From Bacillota bacterium (GTDB lineage: Bacteria; Bacillota; Limnochordia; Darwinibacteriales; Darwinibacteriaceae): 8,400 bases of DNA. The DNA is taken from the NCBI GenBank assembly GCA_012518325.1, contig JAAYSR010000263.1, forward strand, positions 1 to 8,400. The letters are read 5' to 3'. The notes under the pieces are model-generated. The model was not told the DNA's origin, did no database searches, and saw nothing but the letters and a program-made list of their open reading frames with translations. The position numbers and the translations under genes were made by a program. Of the stretch, positions 1-5,430 are shown in pieces. Position 1 is the first letter of the stretch; every line of letters begins with the position of its first letter.

Positions 1-2372
1 AATGAACGCCTGATCACTGAGCGGGGCATCCCTGCCATGCGGGCAACATTAATGCCATAACTGCGGTCAGTGCTTCCCCGGGAGACCCGATGCAGAAAGT
101 AGATTTCCCCGTCCTTTTCTTCCACCTCGACCCGGTAGCTCACCAGCCGTTTTAAGCTGTACTCCAGGGCAGTGAGCTCATGGAAGTGGGTGGAAAAAAG
201 AGTGCGGGCCTTAATTTTGGCATGGATGTGCTCAATCACCGCTTGGGCAATAGCCATCCCGTCATAGGTGCTTGTCCCCCTCCCGAGCTCATCAAGGATG
301 ATCAGGGAACGCTCGGTGGCATTGAGCAGAAGGTCTGCTGTCTCAGAGCATTCCACCATGAAGGTGCTTTGCCCGGTGCTCAAATCATCGCTGGCACCGA
401 TGCGGGTAAAGATGCGGTCCACCAAGCCGATTTCGGCTTCCTGGGCGGGAATGAAGCTGCCCATTTGGGCCATAATCACAAGCAGTGCAACCTGCCTCAA
501 GTAAGTGCTCTTCCCTGCCATATTGGGGCCGGTGAGCAGAATGATCTGCTGATTGTCGTCGAAGAAAACGTCATTAGGTACAAAATGGCCGGTTACTGCC
601 TCAATCACCGGGTGGCGCCCCTGCTTGATGCTCAACGCGTAATCATTGGACATTCTAGGCCTGACAAAATTATGTTTAATCGCTGCAGACGCCAGGCTTT
701 GAAACACATCCAGGCTGGCAATAATCCTGGCGTTGGTTTGCACCGCATCCACATGGTCATGGACTTTTTTCCTGATTTCCATGAAAAGCTCATATTCCAG
801 CTCTTTGATCCGCTCATCCGCCCCTAACACCATAGCTTCCTGCTCTTTCAGCTCAGGGGTGATGTAGCGCTCCGCATTCGCTAAGGTTTGCTTGCGCTGG
901 TAATCCTCGGGGACCAGGTGTCGGTTGGCATTGGTAACCTCTATGTAATAGCCAAAAACCCTGTTAAATCCGACTTTAAGGGACTTGATGCCGGTCCGCT
1001 CCCGTTCTTTGGATTCGAGATCACGGATCCAGCTCTTCCCTCCTTTGCTGGCCTGGCGCAGTGCGTCCAGTTCGGAGTTATAACCGTCGCGAATCAAGTT
1101 GCCGTCCCTGAGGGTAATGGCAGGCTCATCTACAATCGCCCGGCCCACAAGCTCTGTGAACTCCGTCAGAGGGTCCAACTGAGCCGCCAGGTCTGTCAAC
1201 AGAGGTGACGTTTCCTGACTGAAGAGCTCCTTGATGGACGGAATCTTTTCCAGGGAGTTGGCCAGCGCTTTCAAGTCACGGGCATTGCCGCTGCCTGCCA
1301 CCAAACGCCCCAGAAGCCTTTCCAAATCATGGACCTCCCCTAGGAGATCCTTCAGGTCCAGACGCAGGGCAGTTTGTTCCAGGAGGGCCTCAACTGCATC
1401 ATGGCGAGCCTCGATGGCTTCCAGATCCAGCAGGGGCCTTTCTAAGAAAGAACGCAGCTGCCTGGCACCCATACCGGTAACGGTATTATCCAATACGCCT
1501 AGGAGGGAGCCCTTCTTTTTGCCGTCTCTGATTGTTTTGACCAGCTCCAGGTTATCCCGGCTGTGGGCGTCAATCTGCAAGTATTGGTCCAGGGTGCAGC
1601 TCTGGACTGCCCGAATGTGGCTGAGCACCGCCCGCTGTGTATCCTGCACGTACTGCAGGGCCAGCGCGGCAGCGAGAATCTCAGCTGAACTAGTCAAGCC
1701 AAAGGCGCTTAGGGAGGAGACATCAAAATGGCTGAGCAAAACTTGGCTGGCCGCGGCCAGGCTGTCCTGTCTCTCCTTGACTTCAGTGACCAATGCCCCA
1801 AGCTTTTCAGCTATTGACCTGACTGCAGCGAGATCATCCCAATCGGCGGTGACCAGGATTTCTGCAGGCTGGAGCCTGGCAAGTTCGCTTTCCAGGCTTC
1901 CCCCCGTGCCCTGGCCTAGGCTCACAGTCATAAACTCCCCTGTAGACATATCAAGTGAGGCCAGACCTATCGTTCTGCCTTCCCAGGCCAGCGCCGCCAG
2001 GAACTGGTTTTCCTCCGCATCCAGCTGTCCTTCTATAAATGTGCCAGGAGTGATCACCCGCACCACATCGCGTTTGACCACCCCTTTTGCTTCCCTCGGA
2101 TCTTCCAGCTGTTCGCACAGAGCAACCCGATAGCCGCTGCGAACCAGCTTTTCTATATATCCCTCCGCCGCGTGGTGGGGCACCCCGCACATGGGCACAC
2201 GGCCCTGGGGGCCTGCTTCCCGTGACGTGAGGGCAATCTCTAACACCTTAGATGCCAGCTTTGCATCGTCCCCAAACATCTCATAAAAATCCCCCAGCCT
2301 GAAAAACAAAATGCTGTCCGGGTACTGTTCTTTGAGTTCGTAATACTGTCGCATCATGGGTGTAAGTTTCAC
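1..2372 (-). CDS. mutS: DNA mismatch repair protein MutS (C-terminus cut by window edge)
   Basis: MutS recognises base mismatches and small loops in newly replicated DNA and, in its ATP-bound clamp state, recruits MutL. The frame is open without interruption for 790 codons to the left edge. The N-terminal mismatch-binding domain carries the Phe-x-Glu motif (F29-Y30-E31 in LGDFYEMF). The RDNLEL segment (272-277) opens the lever/core domain, and the clamp-to-ATPase region has TLANAERYITPEL (496-508). The ATPase domain shows Walker A GPNMAGKST (615-623), Walker B ILDE (692-695) followed by LGRGTST, and STHFHEL (727-733). Against a usual length of about 850-880 residues, some 70-90 C-terminal residues lie outside the window. 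The start is GTG at 2372-2370, because VKLTPMMRQYYELK aligns with the family N-terminus. Two in-frame ATGs (2357, 2354) are poorer choices. It follows miaB by 16 bases and is probably cotranscribed with it. Family identity is certain. Confidence 0.98.
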   Translation of the reverse strand, partial: MKLTPMMRQYYELKEQYPDSILFFRLGDFYEMFGDDAKLASKVLEIALTSREAGPQGRVPMCGVPHHAAEGYIEKLVRSGYRVALCEQLEDPREAKGVVKRDVVRVITPGTFIEGQLDAEENQFLAALAWEGRTIGLASLDMSTGEFMTVSLGQGTGGSLESELARLQPAEILVTADWDDLAAVRSIAEKLGALVTEVKERQDSLAAASQVLLSHFDVSSLSAFGLTSSAEILAAALALQYVQDTQRAVLSHIRAVQSCTLDQYLQIDAHSRDNLELVKTIRDGKKKGSLLGVLDNTVTGMGARQLRSFLERPLLDLEAIEARHDAVEALLEQTALRLDLKDLLGEVHDLERLLGRLVAGSGNARDLKALANSLEKIPSIKELFSQETSPLLTDLAAQLDPLTEFTELVGRAIVDEPAITLRDGNLIRDGYNSELDALRQASKGGKSWIRDLESKERERTGIKSLKVGFNRVFGYYIEVTNANRHLVPEDYQRKQTLANAERYITPELKEQEAMVLGADERIKELEYELFMEIRKKVHDHVDAVQTNARIIASLDVFQSLASAAIKHNFVRPRMSNDYALSIKQGRHPVIEAVTGHFVPNDVFFDDNQQIILLTGPNMAGKSTYLRQVALLVIMAQMGSFIPAQEAEIGLVDRIFTRIGASDDLSTGQSTFMVECSETADLLLNATERSLIILDELGRGTSTYDGMAIAQAVIEHIHAKIKARTLFSTHFHELTALEYSLKRLVSYRVEVEEKDGEIYFLHRVSRGSTDRSYGINVARMAGMPRSVIRRS

Positions 2373-2377
2373 AGTGT

Positions 2378-2391
2378 CCTCGACTCCCTTA
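2378..2391 (-). promoter_or_regulatory. mutS ribosome binding site fused to the miaB stop codon
   Basis: Read on the minus strand, the miaB stop TAA (2391-2389) runs directly into GGGAG (2388-2384), and a second AGG lies at 2380-2378. AGG is 5 bases and GGGAG 11 bases from the GTG start at 2372. Either could pair with 16S rRNA. The arrangement supports the GTG start and coupling to miaB translation. Confidence 0.6.
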
Positions 2392-3708
2392 TATGATTCG
2401 TCCCTGCAGGCTCCAGGTGCTTGCCTCTGTGATTTCAACTGTCACCAGCGAACCGTAAAGAGCTGCGGGCCCGGCAAAATGCACTTGGCGATTTGTGCGG
2501 GTGCGCCCCACAAGCCCGTCCTTGGAACGTCCTTCGACCAGCAGTTCCTGCCTAGTGCCGACCAGGCGGCGCATCTGAGCGTCACTGATGCTGTTTTGCA
2601 GTTCGATGAGCTGATAAATGCGCTCCTTCTTGATCTCTTCGGGTATCTGTTCAGGCCACCTGGCAGCAGGCGTACCCTCCCGAGGCGAATAAATAAAGGT
2701 AAAGGCGGAATCAAAACCTACTTCCCGCACCAGATCCAGAGTGTCCTGGAAGTCTTCCTCGGTTTCACCTGGGAAGCCCACAATCAGGTCTGTCGTAATG
2801 CTGATGCCGGGGACCGCCTTGCGCACCTTTTCCACCAGGTCCAGGTAATACTCCCGCGTATAGCCGCGATTCATGCGCTTCAGCAGCCTGGTGCTTCCAG
2901 ACTGCACCGGCAGGTGCAGGTGCTCACACACCTTGTCTAGGCTGGCCAGGGCTTCAATCAAGTCCAGGCCCATATCCCTGGGATGGCTCGTGGTAAAACG
3001 GATTCTGGCCAAACCGTCGATTCCATTGAGATCAGCCAAGAGGGAGCTGAAGGAAGCGGATTCCCTCAGGTCCTTGCCGTAGGCGTTGACGTTTTGACCA
3101 AGGAGAGTGACTTCCTTGTACCCCTCTGCTGCCAGCCCGAGGACTTCTTCTTTGATTTTTTCCGGTGTCCGGCTGTGCTCCTTGCCCCTGGTATAAGGCA
3201 CAATGCAGTAGGTGCAGAAGTTCGTGCAGCCGTAGATGATGTTCACAAAGGCCTTCAGACCGTCGCTGCGCTGCACCGGCAGGCTGTCCCTGAAATCTTC
3301 TCCCTCTTCGTACTGGGCTTCGTCCCAGACCTCTACCACCCGTTCACCGCTGGCGGCGCGGTCGAGAAGCTCCGGCAGGCGATGGATGTTGTGGGTGCCG
3401 AAAACAAGGTCAACGTGGGGCAGCTTCTTGAGAATCTGCTGCCGCTCCTCCTTTTGCTGGGGCATGCAGCCGCAGATGCCGATTATCAGCTCGGGGTTTT
3501 CTTCCTTCAGCCTGCGGAAGGCGGAAATATGCCCGTAAACCTTCCGTTCAGGGTTTTCCCGCACACAGCAGGTGTTGTAGAGAATCAGATCAGCATCTTC
3601 TACCGCCTCAGTCCGCTGATAGCCCAAGGACAGCAGGATGCCGGTAATTACTTCAGAATCATGGTCGTTCATCTGACAACCCATAGTTTTGAGATAAAAT
3701 CGTTTCAT
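2389..3708 (-). CDS. miaB: tRNA-2-methylthio-N6-dimethylallyladenosine synthase MiaB
   Basis: MiaB is a radical-SAM methylthiotransferase that converts i6A to ms2i6A at position 37 of tRNAs reading UNN codons, which helps reading-frame maintenance. The protein has 439 residues, normal for the family. The N-terminal UPF0004 domain has the three ligands of the auxiliary 4Fe-4S cluster at C11, C47 and C81. The radical-SAM domain has CxxxCxxC at C161, C165 and C168 within YGCTNFCTYCIVPYTRG. The downstream segments LLGQNVNAYG and LHLPVQSGS are typical of MiaB rather than MtaB or RimO, and a TRAM RNA-binding domain occupies about the last 65 residues. The ATG at 3708 has GAAGGAGT (3725-3718) nine bases upstream. 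mutS follows after 16 bases. The paralogues MtaB and RimO are the only realistic alternatives, and the mutS neighbour also favours MiaB. Confidence 0.96.
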   Translation of the reverse strand: MKRFYLKTMGCQMNDHDSEVITGILLSLGYQRTEAVEDADLILYNTCCVRENPERKVYGHISAFRRLKEENPELIIGICGCMPQQKEERQQILKKLPHVDLVFGTHNIHRLPELLDRAASGERVVEVWDEAQYEEGEDFRDSLPVQRSDGLKAFVNIIYGCTNFCTYCIVPYTRGKEHSRTPEKIKEEVLGLAAEGYKEVTLLGQNVNAYGKDLRESASFSSLLADLNGIDGLARIRFTTSHPRDMGLDLIEALASLDKVCEHLHLPVQSGSTRLLKRMNRGYTREYYLDLVEKVRKAVPGISITTDLIVGFPGETEEDFQDTLDLVREVGFDSAFTFIYSPREGTPAARWPEQIPEEIKKERIYQLIELQNSISDAQMRRLVGTRQELLVEGRSKDGLVGRTRTNRQVHFAGPAALYGSLVTVEITEASTWSLQGRII

Positions 3709-3717
3709 GGAACGGGT

Positions 3718-3725
3718 ACTCCTTC
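3718..3725 (-). promoter_or_regulatory. miaB ribosome binding site
   Basis: GAAGGAGT on the minus strand (3725-3718) ends nine bases before the ATG of miaB at 3708. It is a strong SD match and fixes that start. Confidence 0.75.
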
Positions 3726-3750
3726 GTAAAAATTAGATAAGCACTCCCCT

Positions 3751-3756
3751 ATTATA
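3751..3756 (-). promoter_or_regulatory. Candidate -10 box for miaB-mutS
   Basis: The minus strand reads TATAAT, a perfect housekeeping -10, at 3756-3751. No good -35 is present at 16-18 bases spacing (best matches about two of six) and no TG extension precedes it. A start near 3744 would leave a leader of roughly 36 bases to the miaB ATG. The -10 is seen; promoter activity is inferred. Confidence 0.4.
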
Positions 3757-3758
3757 CT
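3753..3758 (+). promoter_or_regulatory. Candidate -10 box for the DUF421-DUF4363 unit
   Basis: The plus strand reads TATACT at 3753-3758, five of six to the -10 consensus, overlapping the opposite-strand TATAAT. No convincing -35 lies 16-18 bases upstream, where the sequence is an A-rich run. An alternative sigma factor or an activator-dependent promoter is possible. This is a weak call made from position and one box. Confidence 0.3.
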
Positions 3759-3786
3759 ACTAATCTGCCGTGAATCCTAGGTATCC

Positions 3787-3796
3787 AAGGAGGAGG
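3787..3796 (+). promoter_or_regulatory. Ribosome binding site of the DUF421 gene, with long spacing
   Basis: AAGGAGGAGG is a very strong SD, but its 3' end lies 14 bases before the only canonical start nearby, ATG at 3811. In-frame ATA (3805) and ATT (3808) lie at 8 and 11 bases. These are rare start codons, so ATG is kept while the spacing is flagged. Confidence 0.6.
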
Positions 3797-3810
3797 CAAC
3801 GGACATAATT

Positions 3811-4503
3811 ATGGCAGGGGTGTTTCTGATGCTGATCACTTTAGCACGTACGTTCTTCCTTTACATCCTGGTGGTAATCACCATGCGCCTGATGGGCAAG
3901 CGACAGATAGCCCAGCTTGAGCCCTTTGAACTGGTGATCACCATCATGATTGCCGAACTTGCCGTCATTCCCATGCAGGACCGCAATATTCCCCTGATCA
4001 ACGGAATCATTGCCATTCTCACCCTGCTGTTTATTCAGGTTACCTTCAGCGTGCTGAGCCTGCACTCCATGAACTTCCGGTCGTTCTTGGACGGCCGCTA
4101 CAGTGTGATAGTCGCCAATGGTGTGATTCAGGAACAGGAAATGCGCAAAGCCCGCTACAATCTCGATGAACTGTTGGAGCAGCTCAGGCAGAGATCCATC
4201 TTTGATCTGGCCGATGTGGAGTTTGCCATCCTGGAAACCAGCGGCGAATTAAGCGTGCTGCCCAAGTCGCAGTCCAGACCCGTTACCCCCGGTGATCTTA
4301 AGCTGGAGACCGAATACGAAGGTCTGCCCCTGGTTCTGGTTATGGACGGACAGGTGATGAGTTCAGAACTGCGCAAAAGCCAGCTGAGTGAGGCCTGGCT
4401 CCGCAGTGAACTGGAAAAGCACGGCATCAAAAGCCCAAGTGACGTACTGATTGCCTCCCTCAATACCAGGGGCGAACTGTATCTCCAGGCAAAAGAATCC
4501 TAA
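3811..4503 (+). CDS. DUF421/YetF-like membrane protein
   Basis: A 230-residue protein of the DUF421 (YetF-like) family. Three hydrophobic segments lie at about 5-25, 39-55 and 61-83. The family signature MGKRQIAQLEPFEL (28-41) sits between the first two. A soluble C-terminal half follows, with the conserved pattern RYNLDELLEQLR (115-126) and DVEFAILETSGELSVL (135-150), and a final strand-rich section. The biochemical function is unknown. From the literature, relatives in Bacillus (YetF, YdfS, and the 2Duf protein of spoVA-2mob elements) sit in the spore inner membrane and affect spore heat resistance. That role is not shown for this gene, and no DUF1657 or spoVA gene is visible nearby. It forms a pair with the DUF4363 gene, whose SD begins in its stop codon. 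The ATG at 3811 is the first canonical start after the SD. Confidence 0.88.
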   Translation: MAGVFLMLITLARTFFLYILVVITMRLMGKRQIAQLEPFELVITIMIAELAVIPMQDRNIPLINGIIAILTLLFIQVTFSVLSLHSMNFRSFLDGRYSVIVANGVIQEQEMRKARYNLDELLEQLRQRSIFDLADVEFAILETSGELSVLPKSQSRPVTPGDLKLETEYEGLPLVLVMDGQVMSSELRKSQLSEAWLRSELEKHGIKSPSDVLIASLNTRGELYLQAKES

Positions 4504-4508
4504 GGAGG
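4501..4508 (+). promoter_or_regulatory. DUF4363 gene ribosome binding site fused to the DUF421 stop codon
   Basis: TAAGGAGG contains the DUF421 stop TAA (4501-4503) and a near-perfect SD, five bases before ATG 4514. This decides the DUF4363 start over an upstream in-frame TTG at 4451 and implies coupled translation. Confidence 0.75.
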
Positions 4509-4513
4509 CGCCT

Positions 4514-4894
4514 ATGAAACTGTGGATCTTCATGAGCTTGGTTATCATCGCCATCATTGTCGGAGGACTCTTCTTACAGCAATCCATCCTAAAAACCACC
4601 GACCGCATCTCCCGCACCTTGGATTTGATCCAGGATGCGGTACGAAACAACCAGTGGCAGGAGGCCCTCGCTTTGAGGGACAAAGTTGATCACGAGTGGC
4701 GTCTGCAAGAGAACAGGTGGACTCCCCTCATTCACAATCATGAATTGAACACAGTCACAATCCACTTAGCCAGGCTGAAAAGCTTTCTGGCAAGTGAAGA
4801 TGAGTCCTCTGCCCTCGCAGAAATTGCCGAGATGAGACTCAAGCTCATTCAGCTGCATGAACAGGAGATTTTAACCCTGGAGAACATTTTCTAG
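4514..4894 (+). CDS. DUF4363 family single-span membrane protein
   Basis: A 126-residue protein with one N-terminal membrane segment (about 4-22), followed by a polar, mostly helical domain of about 100 residues. The family-like features are paired tryptophans (NQWQEA and NRWTPL), the H-N-H-E-L motif near 75-79 (LIHNHELNTVTIHLARLKSF), and a C-terminal EQEILTLENIF. It matches the DUF4363 family pattern from memory; no activity is known. The protein probably hangs from the membrane as a helical bundle, but the side of the membrane is unclear because charges flank the span evenly. The gene lies 10 bases after the DUF421 gene, a recurrent pairing in Firmicutes that suggests the two act together. 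Its stop TAG (4892-4894) overlaps the stop of the convergent Gx gene. Confidence 0.82.
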   Translation: MKLWIFMSLVIIAIIVGGLFLQQSILKTTDRISRTLDLIQDAVRNNQWQEALALRDKVDHEWRLQENRWTPLIHNHELNTVTIHLARLKSFLASEDESSALAEIAEMRLKLIQLHEQEILTLENIF

Positions 4895-5412
4895 CCTTTA
4901 TGAAAGGCAAAGTGTTTATGAACTTTGCCAGTTACCAGCCCTACAAAGGCCCCGGTTGGCAAAGCGGCAAAGAGCATAACGGGCAGGTAGAGAAGGATCA
5001 GTTCCTGTTCGATCATCAAAGCTGCAATGGAAAGCTGAGCCACATTATGTGTTACCGCCCCAACCAGGCTGATGCCCATCATACTCAGGTGCTTAGAAGC
5101 AAACCTGTAAAGCAGGCCCATGACGATGGCGCTGACTACGCCGCCGGTAAAACTGAAGTAAAACGTAGGGGTCATGAATGTACCCGAGAAAAGCGAGCCA
5201 AGCAGAGTCCGCAAAATGGAAATTACGATTCCATCTCTCGTGCCAAAATTCATGATTACATAAAGGGTTACGATGTTGGCCAGACCTAGCTTGACCCCGG
5301 GAACCATTATATCAGTCGGCATCGGTATCATAGCCTCAAAAAGGTGCAGGCCCAGGGCAAGGCCTGTTGCCAGGCCCAGATAGACGACGCGACGAGTGTG
5401 CGAAAAGGACAC
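4891..5412 (-). CDS. Gx transporter family / heptaprenyl diphosphate synthase component I-like membrane protein
   Basis: A 173-residue, highly hydrophobic protein with about five membrane segments. Recognisable family pieces are PGVKLGLANIVTLY (38-51), LRTLLGSLFSGTF (68-80), the SFTGGVVSAIVMGLLYR stretch (87-103) and GAVTHNVAQL (118-127). This is the family named Hpre_diP_synt_I in Pfam and Gx transporter in recent annotation. The older enzyme name is doubtful, since the protein looks like a small S-component-style permease, and the substrate is unknown. Relatives often sit beside a polyprenyl synthetase, an ApbE flavin transferase or a NusG-domain-II gene; none is seen here. Instead it follows the FapA-type gene by 15 bases, last in a chemotaxis operon. 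The GTG start at 5412 is set by AAAGGAG (5429-5423), 10 bases upstream. Its stop overlaps that of the DUF4363 gene. Confidence 0.85.
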   Translation of the reverse strand: MSFSHTRRVVYLGLATGLALGLHLFEAMIPMPTDIMVPGVKLGLANIVTLYVIMNFGTRDGIVISILRTLLGSLFSGTFMTPTFYFSFTGGVVSAIVMGLLYRFASKHLSMMGISLVGAVTHNVAQLSIAALMIEQELILLYLPVMLFAALPTGAFVGLVTGKVHKHFAFHKG

Positions 5413-5422
5413 GTAGGTGTTG

Positions 5423-5430
5423 CTCCTTTA
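5423..5430 (-). promoter_or_regulatory. Gx-transporter gene ribosome binding site fused to the fapA-type stop codon
   Basis: On the minus strand TAAAGGAG (5430-5423) joins the fapA-type stop TAA to the SD of the next gene, 10 bases from its GTG start. It supports cotranslation of the two genes. Confidence 0.7.

Larger units (their letters stand above)
3709..3810. promoter_or_regulatory. Divergent intergenic region between miaB and the DUF421 gene
   Basis: This 102-base gap is the only sizeable non-coding stretch and the only place where transcription must start in both directions. It contains the SD of miaB (3725-3718), an AT-rich core around 3728-3765 and the SD of the rightward gene (3787-3796). 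It also has a CCTAGG palindrome at 3776-3781. No terminator-like hairpin with a T run and no riboswitch-like structure was seen. It presumably feeds miaB-mutS leftwards and the DUF421-DUF4363 pair rightwards. Confidence 0.6.

Noticed and set aside
180..827. Open frame of 215 codons on the plus strand
   Set aside because: Antisense to the mutS ATPase domain, with no family resemblance.
1747..1760. Perfect 14-base palindrome CTGGCCGCGGCCAG
   Set aside because: It lies inside mutS coding sequence and encodes Leu-Ala-Ala-Ala-Ser. No second copy or operator context was seen, so coincidence from GC-rich alanine codons is the simplest reading.
1231..2133. Open frame of 300 codons on the plus strand
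   Set aside because: It lies wholly antisense to mutS, is rich in Ser, Arg and Ala without any recognisable motif, and exists because mutS codon bias removes stops in the opposite frame. mutS itself is open and has full family motifs.
2901..3282. Repeated CTGCACCGGCAG 12-mer in miaB
   Set aside because: Both copies encode Leu-Pro-Val-Gln in different parts of MiaB. One is the conserved HLPVQSG motif. Only two copies occur, with no further shared flank.
2983..3729. Open frame of 248 codons on the plus strand over miaB (and a similar one at 2356-2940)
   Set aside because: Both are antisense to miaB, which carries all six iron-sulfur cysteines. The translations look like reversed coding sequence.
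4451..4513. Upstream TTG start for the DUF4363 gene
   Set aside because: It would overlap the end of the DUF421 gene by more than 50 bases, has no SD, and adds a polar stretch before the membrane segment. ATG 4514 has TAAGGAGG five bases upstream.
4894..4908. Hairpin GCCTTT-ATG-AAAGGC at the convergent gene ends, as a possible bidirectional terminator
   Set aside because: The stem is only six AT-containing base pairs with a three-base loop, there is no T tract on either side, and it lies in the last codons of the Gx gene.
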